A stretch of DNA of 64,000 bases. Origin: DASUAS01 sp963809795 (GTDB taxonomy: Bacteria; Actinomycetota; Acidimicrobiia; IMCC26256; DASPTH01). Below the pieces are notes generated by a model, which saw nothing but the letters and a program-made list of their open reading frames with translations, was not told where the DNA came from and did no database searches. Below are positions 33,497-41,511 of the stretch, piece by piece (the stretch's first letter is position 1; every line of letters starts with the position of its first letter). The DNA lies in the NCBI GenBank assembly GCA_963809795.1, contig CAWELN010000030.1, forward strand, positions 62,001-126,000. The letters run 5' to 3'. The position numbers were made by a program, and so were the translations under genes.

Positions 33497-33862
33497 CGGT
33501 CACCGTTCTTCTCTCGGCCACCTGTGAGCGGCCCCGCCTGGTACAGCCCGCTCCGACGCGTCCGCCGTCCGGGTAGAAGTTGTCCACAAGAGCGTCCACA
33601 GGTGTGGAGATCGTTCAGCAGTGGTGCACGAGTCGGCCGGGTGGAGCTGTCACACACCGGGGAAGCGCACCCGGCCGGCCGCCGCCGGGCGAAGCGCGCA
33701 ACGTAGCACCGGCATCCTTGTGCGACAAGGGGTTGCGGGGGTTTCCCCAGACTGCGCTCCGCGTTGCACGGTTCATCCCCGGGGTCGTACACTTGGCGGT
33801 TTCCGCCTCCCGCGCGGTCCCCGACCTCGGGCCGCGCGCGGCCGCCTCGAGGAGGCTCTTCG
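33497..33862. other. dnaA-rpmH intergenic region with DnaA boxes
   Basis: A 366-base gap between the divergent dnaA and rpmH genes. TTGTCCACA at 33580-33588 is a perfect DnaA box, with a weaker GCGTCCACA at 33592-33600 and an inverted TGTGGAGAT just after. It should also hold the dnaA promoter, so the boxes may serve DnaA autoregulation, or be part of a split origin. A probable rpmH promoter is at 33764-33793. Confidence 0.55.
33764..33793 (+). promoter_or_regulatory. Probable sigma-70-type promoter for rpmH
   Basis: TTGCAC (33764-33769) and TACACT (33788-33793) are separated by 18 bases and lie about 70 bases before the rpmH start. Both boxes are close to the -35 and -10 consensus used by the housekeeping sigma factor of actinobacteria. 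Confidence 0.5.
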
Positions 33863-33997
33863 TTGAAGCGCACGTACCAACCGAACAATCGCAAGCGCGC
33901 CAAGACCCACGGGTTTCGACTCCGCATGCGTACCAAGGGAGGGCGTGCTGTGCTGCGAGCGCGTCGCGCCCGCGGTCGCAAGCGTCTCTCGGCCTGA
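33863..33997 (+). CDS. rpmH: 50S ribosomal protein L34
   Basis: A 44-residue basic protein, starting at TTG 33863 behind a GAGGAGG ribosome site. After the start it reads KRTYQPNNRKRAKTHGFRLR and ends GRKRLSA, nearly identical to bacterial L34. The stop at 33995-33997 overlaps the presumed start of rnpA, as is usual for this operon. Confidence 0.97.
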   Translation: MKRTYQPNNRKRAKTHGFRLRMRTKGGRAVLRARRARGRKRLSA

Positions 33998-34327
33998 TCT
34001 GGCGCGTTCGCGATCGTGCGACGTTCGAGGCCCTCGCGGGGGCCCGCCGGCAACGAGCCGGCCCCGTCTCGCTGCGCCACCTCTCCGACGGGTCCGACGA
34101 CCCGCCGCGAGTGGCGTACGCCATCGGCCGGCGCTTCGGCAACGCGGTGGAGCGCAACCGGGCGCGCCGTCGGCTCCGCGCCGCGGTGGCGCTGGAGTCC
34201 GGTGAGCTCCGCCCCGGTGGTGTCTATCTGTTCGCGGCGGATCGGTCGGTCATGACGCTCCCCTTTCCCACGCTGCGCGCGCACGTGACTACTCTCCTGC
34301 GCGCCGTCCGCCGAGGAGCCCCGATGA
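33994..34327 (+). CDS. rnpA: Ribonuclease P protein component
   Basis: About 110 residues. The RNase P signature AIGRRFGNAVERNRARRRLR is clear, with a basic flank and the end TLPFPTLRAHVTTLLRAV. No ATG, GTG or TTG is available near the proper N-terminus; the only candidate overlapping the rpmH stop is CTG at 33994 (reading IWRVRDRATFEAL). As sequenced, the frame has no stop before yidD. A TGA in the next frame at 34325-34327 overlaps the yidD ATG, so either a one-base error or a true RnpA-YidD fusion exists. RnpA binds the RNase P RNA to mature tRNA 5' ends. Confidence 0.85.
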
Positions 34328-34620
34328 CCGCCACCGCGCAGCTCACCCGTCCGGGCCCGCTCGCCCGGCTCCTGATGCTCCCGATCCGCGCCTGGCGGCT
34401 GCTCAGCGTCCACCTCCCGCCCCGCTGCCGCTTCTACCCCTCGTGCTCGGAGTACGCGCTCGAGGCGCTCGCCGTGCACGGTGCCGTCCGCGGCACCTGG
34501 CTCGCCGTGCGCCGGGTCGGCCGTTGCCATCCCTGGCACGAAGGCGGGCTCGACCCGGTCCCGCGACCGAACACACGTTCCCCCCTGACCGCGCCGGACG
34601 GCGCGGCGGAAGAAGGCTGA
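34324..34620 (+). CDS. yidD: Membrane protein insertion efficiency factor YidD
   Basis: A 98-residue protein from ATG 34324. The conserved core PPRCRFYPSCSEYALEALAVHG and RVGRCHPWHEGGLDPVP is unmistakable. It has an amphipathic N-terminal helix and associates with the inner face of the membrane to assist YidC. It lies between rnpA and yidC, the usual place, and ends five bases before yidC. In the sequence given, it is in frame with rnpA. Confidence 0.93.
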   Translation: MTATAQLTRPGPLARLLMLPIRAWRLLSVHLPPRCRFYPSCSEYALEALAVHGAVRGTWLAVRRVGRCHPWHEGGLDPVPRPNTRSPLTAPDGAAEEG

Positions 34621-34624
34621 TCCG

Positions 34625-35797
34625 ATGATCCTCGCCGCTGGCTCGCCGTTCGATCCCGTCTACAACTTCTTCGGGGCGATCCTGGCGTTCTTCTACAGCA
34701 TCATCCCGAACCTCGGGGTGGCCATCATCCTGCTCACCGTCCTGGTGATGCTGGTGATGTTCCCGCTGACCGCCAAGCAGGCCAAGTCGATGATGGCCAT
34801 GCAGCGGGCGCAGCCGGAGATCAAGAAGCTCCAGGCGAAGTACAAGAACGACCGCGCCAAGCTCAACGAAGAGATGATGGCGTTCTACAAGGAGAACAAG
34901 ATCAACCCGCTCGCGGGTTGTCTGCCGCTCGTGGTGCAGCTGCCGATCTTCCTCGCGCTCTTCCGGGTGATGCGCGATCCGTACAAGCACATCCCGAAGT
35001 CGTCCGACCTGTACGCCGCCTTCTGCACCGGTCCCAAGGGCCACCTCTACACGAACCAGTGCAACCTGCCGAAGCTCGGGCTGCCCAACCCGCAGGAATT
35101 CCTGGGGATGAACCTGTCGCAGCACGCGACCGCGGTCACCGGCGGGTTCCTCGACGCGCTCCCCTACTTCATCCTCGTCGGCCTCGTGGTCGTGACCGGC
35201 TTCCTCCAGGCGCGCCAGAGCCGGCGCAACGCGCCGAACATGAACTCGCAGATGGCGATGATCACGTCGATCCTGCCGATCGGCTTCGGTCTGTTCTCGC
35301 TGCAGTTCCCGGCCGGTCTGGTCCTCTACTTCCTGGTGAGCAACCTCTGGCGCCTGGGCCAGCAGGAGCTCATCATGCGCAAGATCACGCGCCCGGGGCA
35401 GGCCGCCATCGGCACGTCCGCGACCAAGGACGACGCCATCGACGTGGAGGGCACCGATACCGACACGTCCGCGTTCCCGCGCGCCGCGGGGGGGTTGCGC
35501 AAGCTCTTCCAGTTGCCCGCCGCCAGCAACGGTGGTGCCGACGCGGGCGCACCGAACGGCGCCAACGGCGCCAACGGCGCGCCCAAGCCCACCGCCGACC
35601 GTCCGGCCGGGAAGCAATCCGGCGCGGCGGGGAAGAACGCCCCCACCAAGGGGGCGCCGGCCAAGGGGGCGCCGGCCAAGGGCGCGACGAAGGGCACCGC
35701 GGCCAAGGGTTCGACCGCGTCGGGTGCCGGCGCGTCGGCGGGCGCGCCGAGCGGGAGCTCGCGCCGTCGCAACAACAAGAAGCGCAAACGACGCTGA
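34625..35797 (+). CDS. yidC: Membrane protein insertase YidC/Oxa1
   Basis: A 390-residue protein. The insertase core spans residues 1-265 or so with five helices: one at FFGAILAFFYSIIPNLGVAIILLTVLVML, and the hydrophilic-groove region near MFPLTAKQAKSM, INPLAGCLPLVVQLPIFLALF, FILVGLVVVTGFLQARQ and FGLFSLQFPAGLVLYFLVSNLW. A long basic low-complexity tail follows (about 110 residues) with GAPAKGAPAKG repeats, ending SSRRRNNKKRKRR, which probably contacts ribosomes. It has the short actinobacterial N-terminus, not the large periplasmic domain of proteobacteria. Confidence 0.96.
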   Translation: MILAAGSPFDPVYNFFGAILAFFYSIIPNLGVAIILLTVLVMLVMFPLTAKQAKSMMAMQRAQPEIKKLQAKYKNDRAKLNEEMMAFYKENKINPLAGCLPLVVQLPIFLALFRVMRDPYKHIPKSSDLYAAFCTGPKGHLYTNQCNLPKLGLPNPQEFLGMNLSQHATAVTGGFLDALPYFILVGLVVVTGFLQARQSRRNAPNMNSQMAMITSILPIGFGLFSLQFPAGLVLYFLVSNLWRLGQQELIMRKITRPGQAAIGTSATKDDAIDVEGTDTDTSAFPRAAGGLRKLFQLPAASNGGADAGAPNGANGANGAPKPTADRPAGKQSGAAGKNAPTKGAPAKGAPAKGATKGTAAKGSTASGAGASAGAPSGSSRRRNNKKRKRR

Positions 35798-35871
35798 GCT
35801 CGTCGCGTCGATCAAATCCGACCAGAGGCGGCGAGCACGTGCCGCCGGAACACCGAGAGAGAGCGATCACC

Positions 35872-36813
35872 ATGGAGTGGGTGGAGACGACCGGGCGCAC
35901 CATCGCCGAGGCGCTGGATGCTGCGCTCGACGAGTTGGGTGTCGACGAGGACGACGTCGAGTACGAGGTGCTCGAGCAACCGAAGAGCGGCTTCCTCGGA
36001 CGACTCGGGAGCAGCGAGGGACGAATCCGGGCGCGGGTGAAGCCGATCTCGCGCGAGAAGCCGGGGGAGCGGCAACGGCGCCGCGGCGGCCGAGGCCCGA
36101 ACACCCGGCCGCGAGGCGGGAACGGCAACGGGGGCAACAACCGGGACCACGGCAGTGCGCAGAGCGCACCGGCCGACGCCGGGCGCAACGGCGGGCCGTC
36201 GGAAGGCGGCTCCTCCAGCCGTCGGCGGCGCGGCGGCCGATCCGGTGGCGACGGCGCCGAACGCCGTGGTGAGAGTCGACCGGCTGCCGGCAGCGGCGCC
36301 GGCGGCGGGCGCAACGACCAGCAGCAGGGGAGCACCGTGGACACCATCGAAGAGGTACCGATCGAGGAGCAGGCGGCCGCGGCCGAGAAGTTCACCCAGG
36401 GGCTGGTCGACACCTTCGACCTCGGGGCCCGGGCGAAGAGCGTGATCGACGAGGACGTCGTGGTCGTCGAGGTCACGGGCGACAACCTCGGGCTGCTCGT
36501 CGGGCCGAAGGGCGCGACGCTGCACGCGATCGAGGAGCTCGTCAGGACCGTGGTGCAGCGCCAGACCGATGGTCACGGCGTGCGCATCCACGTCGACGTC
36601 GCCGGCTACCGGGCCAAGCGTCGGGCGGCGTTGGAGGAGTTCACCCGCTCCCTGGCCGAGAAGGTGCTCGAGAGCGGCAAGCCCCAGGCGCTGGAGCCGA
36701 TGTCGGCCAGCGACCGCAAGGTCGTTCACGACACCGCGGCGGAGATCGACGGGATCGCCACCGAGTCCGAGGGCGAGGACCCGCGCCGGCGCGTCGTGCT
36801 GCGACCCGCCTGA
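35872..36813 (+). CDS. jag: Jag-type RNA-binding protein (Jag-N, KH, R3H domains)
   Basis: A 313-residue protein from ATG 35872 with a GAGAGAGAG purine stretch as ribosome site. The N-terminal Jag domain is about residues 1-65 (EWVETTGRTIAEALDAALDELG). A long Gly/Arg-rich disordered linker of about 90 residues follows, longer than usual. A KH domain (LLVGPKGATLHAIEELVRTVV) and an R3H domain with the R-x3-H motif SDRKVVHDTAAEIDG finish it. Homologues (KhpB/EloR) bind RNA with KhpA and influence cell elongation. Follows yidC as in most actinobacteria. Confidence 0.93.
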   Translation: MEWVETTGRTIAEALDAALDELGVDEDDVEYEVLEQPKSGFLGRLGSSEGRIRARVKPISREKPGERQRRRGGRGPNTRPRGGNGNGGNNRDHGSAQSAPADAGRNGGPSEGGSSSRRRRGGRSGGDGAERRGESRPAAGSGAGGGRNDQQQGSTVDTIEEVPIEEQAAAAEKFTQGLVDTFDLGARAKSVIDEDVVVVEVTGDNLGLLVGPKGATLHAIEELVRTVVQRQTDGHGVRIHVDVAGYRAKRRAALEEFTRSLAEKVLESGKPQALEPMSASDRKVVHDTAAEIDGIATESEGEDPRRRVVLRPA

Positions 36814-36835
36814 TCCTGCTCGCCCGACCGGCTCG

Positions 36836-37484
36836 ATGGTCGAACCCGGACCCGAGCCGGCGGACGCGAGCCGACGAGCTGCGGCTCGTCCTCGAGGAGG
36901 CCCGTGAGCTCGGGTTCCTGGGCCCCGGGCCCAGCGAGGGTCAGCTCCACCACGCGGTCGAGCTGGCCCGGACGATCGGGCCGTTCGACGGCCAGTTCCT
37001 CGACCTGGGCAGTGGCGGTGGTCTCCCCGGGCTCGCGCTCGCCTTCGAGTTCCCGGAGGCCACCGGGTGCCTGCTCGACGCGCAGCAGCGCCGATGTGCG
37101 TTCCTGGAGCAGGCGATCGCGCGGTTGGGCCTCGGTCACCGGGTGACCGTCGCCTGCGGTCGGGCCGAGGCACTGGCCCGGGATCCGGTGCTCCGCCACG
37201 GCTTCGACCTCGTGGTGGCCCGGTCGTTCGCGCGGCCGGCGGTCACGGCCGAATGCGCGGCGGGCTTCCTGCGTTCGGGCGGGAGGCTGGTGGTGACGGA
37301 GCCGCCTGACGCCGAGTCCTCGGGGCCGCGCTGGCCCGCGGCCGGCCTTGCCGTCTTGGGCTTCGGCCCGGCGGAGCGCGTGCGCCGCGGTGAGACGGCC
37401 GCGGTGCGGATGAGGCTGGTCGAGACCGCCGACGATCGCTACCCGCGCCGGGAAGGCATCCCGGCAAAGCGCCCGCTCTGGTGA
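36836..37484 (+). CDS. rsmG: 16S rRNA (guanine-527-N7)-methyltransferase, frameshifted near its start
   Basis: The body reads LGFLGPGPSEGQLHHAVELARTIG, then the AdoMet loop FLDLGSGGGLPGLALAFEFP, RRCAFLEQAIARLGL and DLVVARSFARPAVTAECAAGFLRSGGRLVV, all typical RsmG. No start codon is available in this frame. An ATG at 36836 opens the neighbouring frame (MVEPGPEPADA) and the GC-rich third position passes from that frame to the main one at about 36862-36874, which fits one extra base. The intended protein is about 216 residues. It methylates G527 of 16S rRNA. Two parS sites follow it. Confidence 0.88.
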
Positions 37485-37497
37485 CCGAGGGAGTACT

Positions 37498-37511
37498 GTT
37501 TCACGTGGAAC
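37498..37511. promoter_or_regulatory. parS site 1
   Basis: GTTTCACGTGGAAC is the actinobacterial ParB-binding consensus without mismatch, extended on both sides by T and A. It lies in the gap between rsmG and parA, about 4 kb from dnaA, where ParB nucleates origin segregation. Confidence 0.96.
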
Positions 37512-37542
37512 AGTCTCGCCCCGAGGTCGAGACTTTCTCACT

Positions 37543-37556
37543 GTTTCACGTGGAAC
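37543..37556. promoter_or_regulatory. parS site 2
   Basis: A second perfect GTTTCACGTGGAAC, 45 bases after the first and in the same orientation, 66 bases before parA. Its closeness to the parA start suggests ParB spreading could also influence parAB transcription. Confidence 0.96.
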
Positions 37557-37622
37557 ACCCTTGACCCGCACTGCAGCGTGGTTGAGGATGAGCACTCGGC
37601 TCGAAGCTTCCTGGGATGGTCC

Positions 37623-39126
37623 ATGACGGAAGAATTCGGCGACTCACGCCCGCGTCGGCGCCTGTTCGGACGTCGACGGCCCGACGAGGAAGTGGCCGAA
37701 CCGCCTCCTCCCGTGAACGGTGAAGGCACTCCGGATGCGCCGGCCCAGTCATCGGGCGCGCCGATCCTGGGCTCCACCGACGCACCGGGATCGCGACCCG
37801 AACCGGCGATCGACCGGCCGTCGGTACCGACCGAACCGGAAGCGAGGCCCATGGATTCGTCGACCGGATCGATGAGTGAGGGATCCCCGGTCCGGCCTTC
37901 CGAGGCCCAGCCCGAGTGGCCGCCCCCGGTCACCGGGGGCACGCCGCGGCCGGTCCCGGCCCCACCGTCCCCGGCGCCACCGCCGTCGGGACCGACACCC
38001 TCGATGGCTCCGGCTCGGGAATCCCGACCGGCCCCGTCTCCCCCTTCCACCTCGCCGGGCTCTCGTTCGCCGGGTGCGGAGTCGCGGCCGGTGCCGGGAC
38101 CCGACTTCGCGCCGATCCGGGCCGCCGCGCCGACCCCCGCGTCTCCGTCGACCCCGGTCGCACGCGAGCCCGAGCGCCCGACATCCGCGAGCACCGATGC
38201 CCCCGCCGCGCCGGCCGCGCCCGCCGCCGCGTCCGAGCCGGAACGGCCCGAACGGCCCGACCTCCCCGGCGCCGCCGCGCTGCCCGATCCCGCCGCCGAC
38301 GCGGCCACCGCCGACGACCGCCGACGAGCCCGGCGACCGGCCGCTCGAGCTGCCCCGGATCATCGCCATCGCCAACCAGAAGGGTGGCGTGGGCAAGACC
38401 ACGACCGCGGTGAACCTCGGTGCCGCCCTGGCGGAGTCGGGCCTGCGGGTCCTGGTGGTCGACCTCGACCCCCAGGGGAACGCGTCGACCGGGCTGGGCA
38501 TCAACCCGCGCGACGTGAACGCCTCGATCTACGACGTCCTCATGCAGGACACTCCCGCGCTCGACGCGGTCGAGCCGACCAGCCTCAAGAACCTGTTCGT
38601 GATCCCGGCGACCCTCGACCTCGCCGGCGCCGAGATCGAGCTCGTGCCCGCGTTCAGTCGCGAGCTCAAGCTCAAGCGGGCGCTCGACTCGGTCCGGACC
38701 GAGTACGACGTCGTGCTCATCGACTGTCCGCCGTCGCTCGGTCTCCTCACCGTGAACGGTCTGGCGGCGGCCGACGACGTCATCGTGCCGATCCAGTGCG
38801 AGTACTACGCCCTCGAGGGACTCGGGCAGCTGCTGCGGAACGTCGCGCTGGTGCGCTCGAGCCTCAACGCCTCGCTCGACGTCCGGGGGATCATCCTCAC
38901 GATGTACGACGCCCGGACGCGCCTGGCGGAGCAGGTCGAGACCGAGGTGCGTGAGCACTTCGGGGCGAAGGTCTACAAGACCGTGGTGCCGAGGACGGTG
39001 CGCCTGGCCGAGGCGCCGTCGTTCGGGCAACCGGTGATCGTGTTCGACTCCACGTCGCGCGGTGCGTCGGCGTATCGGAACCTGGCGAAAGAGGTGAGTG
39101 GTGGCGCGACGCGGCGGACTGGGTAA
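37623..39126 (+). CDS. parA: Chromosome-partitioning ATPase ParA with long Pro-rich N-terminus, frameshifted
   Basis: The Walker-type ATPase covers the last 265 residues: deviant Walker A AIANQKGGVGKTTTAVNLGAALA, LVVDLDPQGNASTGLG, and DVVLIDCPPSLGLLTVNGL, then AEAPSFGQPV near the end, all ParA. Before it is about 230 residues of Pro/Ala/Ser-rich sequence from ATG 37623 (MTEEFGDSRPRRRLFGRRRP), an unusually long extension. The two parts are in different frames; the change falls at about 38312-38325 and fits one extra base. No start codon precedes the ATPase in its own frame, so the extension is probably genuine. ParA pulls ParB-bound origins apart. Confidence 0.92.
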
Positions 39127-40045
39127 GGGGCTCGGAGCCCTCATCCCCCCCGGCGGAACCGAGGGGGCGGCGGCCGAGGTGGGCGGCCTCGACGAGCTCC
39201 CGCTGGCCTCGATCAAGCCGAACCGGTTCCAACCGCGGGACCACTTCGACGAGGAGGCGCTCGGGCTCCTCGCCGACTCGATCCGCGAGGTCGGGGTGCT
39301 CCAGCCGGTCCTCGTGCGTCCGGCCGGCGACGACGAGTACGAGCTCATCGCCGGTGAGCGGCGCTGGCGCGCCGCCCGGCGGGTCGGCCTGCAGACCATT
39401 CCCGCGCTGGTCCGTGAGACCGGCGACGCCGCCGCGCTCGAGCAGGCGTTGGTCGAGAACGTCCACCGCGACAACTTGAACCCGCTCGAGGAGGCCGCCG
39501 CCTACCAGCAGCTCATCGAGGACTTCGGGCTCACCCACGACGACGTCGCGTCCCGCGTCGGCCGGAGCCGCGCCACGGTCACGAACACGCTCCGGCTGAT
39601 GCAGCTCCCGCCCGCCATCCAGAAGTCGCTGCAACAGGGCACCTTGTCGATGGGTCATGCCCGGGCCCTGCTCGGCACCCCGGACCGCTCGTTCCAGGAG
39701 CTCCTCGCCAAGCGCGTGGTCGACGAGGACCTCTCGGTGCGGGCGGTGGAAGAGGCGGTCCGCCAGCACCAGGCCGAGCACGAGGCGGGCGCGCCCGACG
39801 ACGCCAGCACCGCGTCCAACGGCTCACCGGCCCGCCGACAGCTCCGCCCGCCCGGTCTGCTCGAGCTCGAGGAGCTGCTCGGTGACCACCTCGAGACCCG
39901 GGTCAAGATCTCGATGGGCAGCTCGCGGGGCAAGGTCGTCGTCGAGTTCTCGACCCTCGAGGACCTCGAGCGGATCTACCGGCTGATGACCGACGGCGGG
40001 GTGGCCCGGACCACGGCCGCGAACATCGCCGGCGCGCCGAGCTGA
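39098..40045 (+). CDS. parB: Chromosome-partitioning protein ParB
   Basis: A 315-residue protein (start GTG 39098 or 39101) overlapping the end of parA by 29 bases. The N-terminus has the ParA-interacting GLGKGLGALIPP. The CTPase/ParB-N domain has SIKPNRFQPRDHFDEEAL and the catalytic GERRWRAARRVGL box, then ENVHRDNLNPLEEA. The helix-turn-helix for parS is DDVASRVGRSRATVTNTLRL. The C-terminal dimer domain (VKISMGSSRGKVVVEFS) is complete. It loads at parS sites located 1.5 kb upstream. Confidence 0.97.
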   Translation: MVARRGGLGKGLGALIPPGGTEGAAAEVGGLDELPLASIKPNRFQPRDHFDEEALGLLADSIREVGVLQPVLVRPAGDDEYELIAGERRWRAARRVGLQTIPALVRETGDAAALEQALVENVHRDNLNPLEEAAAYQQLIEDFGLTHDDVASRVGRSRATVTNTLRLMQLPPAIQKSLQQGTLSMGHARALLGTPDRSFQELLAKRVVDEDLSVRAVEEAVRQHQAEHEAGAPDDASTASNGSPARRQLRPPGLLELEELLGDHLETRVKISMGSSRGKVVVEFSTLEDLERIYRLMTDGGVARTTAANIAGAPS

Positions 40046-40049
40046 TCTC

Positions 40050-40063
40050 CTTGCGCGCGCAAG
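40050..40063. terminator. Palindrome between convergent parB and cwlM
   Basis: CTTGCGCGCGCAAG is self-complementary and lies in the 22-base gap between the parB and cwlM stops. A 5-bp stem with 4-base loop is weak for a terminator, but its location fits one. Confidence 0.35.
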
Positions 40064-40067
40064 TAAT

Positions 40068-41084
40068 CTAGTCGGCGGTACCGCCCGGCTCGGCGGCGGG
40101 GGGCTGTTCGACGCCGCGCCGCACGCCGCGCACGACGGCGTGGGCCACGTCGGGCCCCCGCAGCACGAGCTCGCGCATGGCGTCGACGTCGCCCTGGGCC
40201 ACCGGTTCGCAGATCACCGCGGCCATGCGGGTCTCCCGGAGCACCGCGTAGGTCCGACCGGCGACGCACGGCTCGCCACCGAGGATGGGTGCGAGCTCGC
40301 GGCTCACCGCGTCGGCGACCGCGAACCCGGCCTCGGACCGGAAGCGGCCCGACTCGTAGTAGCTGCACCGGCAGCCGGACGCGTCACCGGCGCGGAAGGC
40401 GAGGAACAGGTCGGCGGTGTAGCGGTTCGCCTCCGCGGCCAGGATCGGATCGGTGGCGCCGGTGGCGTCGAGCGCGGCGCCGGCGCCGATCTCGTTGAGC
40501 TCGCGGACCACCGTCCGCGCCAGCGTCTCGAACCCGGGCGCGGCGGCGACGAACACGCGGCGGCCGGAGAGGCGGTGGGGACCGCGGCGGAGCACCTCGC
40601 GCTCGCGGACGCTGGCCACCGACCCCTCGGCCAGGGTCCCGACGCGATCGAGCACGGAGATCGTCGACGCGCCACAGATGCCGTCGGTGGGGAGGTCCAT
40701 GTTGCGCTGGAACTCGACCAGCGCGCGCGTCGTGTCGTCGCCGAGGATGCCGTCCTCGCGGCCGGCGTCGAAGCCGAGGCCGTTCAGCCGGCGCTGCAGC
40801 TCGGCGACGTCGTCGCCGCGCAGCATCGGACGGGTCCGGTAGAGGAGTCGGTCCCCGAGGCGCCAACCGCTCTCGACCACTGCGGCCCAGGTCTGGGGGC
40901 CGCAGATGCCATCGACCCGGAGCCCGCGGCTCTCCTGGAAGGCGCGCACGACCCGCTCGGTCGCGGCACCGAACGATCCGGCCTCGACGCGCGGGATCTC
41001 GTGGCCCAGCGTGCCGAGCCGCACCTGGAGATCGCGTACCGCCTCGCCACGGCTGCCCGGCCGCAGCACGGCCGGGTCGCTCAA
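40068..41084 (-). CDS. cwlM: CwlM-like peptidoglycan-binding amidase-fold regulator
   Basis: About 338 residues, starting at TTG 41084 (overlapping the trxA stop) or a nearby GTG. Two peptidoglycan-binding type 1 domains come first (VRDLQVRLGTLGHEIP with FQESRGLRVDGICGPQTWAA, then VAELQRRLNGLGFDAGREDGILGDDTTRAL), then an amidase_3 domain (RVFVAAAPGFETLARTVVRELNEIGAG, ADLFLAFRAGD). In mycobacteria CwlM no longer cuts peptidoglycan but, when phosphorylated, activates MurA. Typical zinc ligands of active amidases (His at the start of the domain and later) are not evident, consistent with a regulatory role. The kinase and MurJ nearby fit that system. Confidence 0.85.
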   Translation of the reverse strand: MSDPAVLRPGSRGEAVRDLQVRLGTLGHEIPRVEAGSFGAATERVVRAFQESRGLRVDGICGPQTWAAVVESGWRLGDRLLYRTRPMLRGDDVAELQRRLNGLGFDAGREDGILGDDTTRALVEFQRNMDLPTDGICGASTISVLDRVGTLAEGSVASVREREVLRRGPHRLSGRRVFVAAAPGFETLARTVVRELNEIGAGAALDATGATDPILAAEANRYTADLFLAFRAGDASGCRCSYYESGRFRSEAGFAVADAVSRELAPILGGEPCVAGRTYAVLRETRMAAVICEPVAQGDVDAMRELVLRGPDVAHAVVRGVRRGVEQPPAAEPGGTAD

Positions 41085-41411
41085 GCGATGAACTCGGCGA
41101 GGTCCTGGAGCAGCTGACCCTTGCCCTTCGCGCCGACGAGCCGCTTCACCTGCTGGCCATCCTTGAACACGAGGAGCGTCGGGATGCTCATGACGTCGAA
41201 CCGTCGGGCGGTGTCGGGGTTGTCGTCGACGTTGAGCTTGCCGATGACGAGCTTGCCGCGTCTGCTCGACGGCGATCTCCGCCAACGTGGGCGCGATCAT
41301 CTTGCAGGGACCGCACCACTCCGCCCAGAAGTCGACCAGCACGGGCGTGTCGGAGCCCGCGAGGGTCTCGTCGAAGGTCGCGTCGGAGAGGTGCAGGATG
41401 TCGTCGGCCAC
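41081..41411 (-). CDS. trxA: Thioredoxin, frameshifted
   Basis: GTG start at 41411 behind AGGAAAGGA. It reads SDATFDETLAGSDTPVLVDFWAEWCGPCKMIAPTLAEIAVEQT, with the WCGPC redox site, then at about 41254-41262 the frame moves one base to GKLVIGKLNVDDNPDTARRFDVMSIPTLLVFKDGQ and ends LLQDLAEFIA at 41081. The cis-proline in SIPTL is in the second part. The intended protein is about 109 residues. It reduces protein disulfides and is itself reduced by TrxB, encoded 100 bases upstream. Confidence 0.92.
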
Positions 41412-41511
41412 GGCGGGTCCTTTCCTGAGGTCGGCTGAGTCTACCGACCGGCTGTGGGACACAACGCTCCGCGGTGCGCGGTCATTCCACCGCGACGGAG
41501 TCGGGATTCGG

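Noticed and set aside
40068..41462. Thioredoxin-CwlM fusion protein
   Set aside because: The continuous frame arises only because trxA is frameshifted near 41258. The second half of thioredoxin is in another frame and ends with its own stop at 41081, where CwlM begins.
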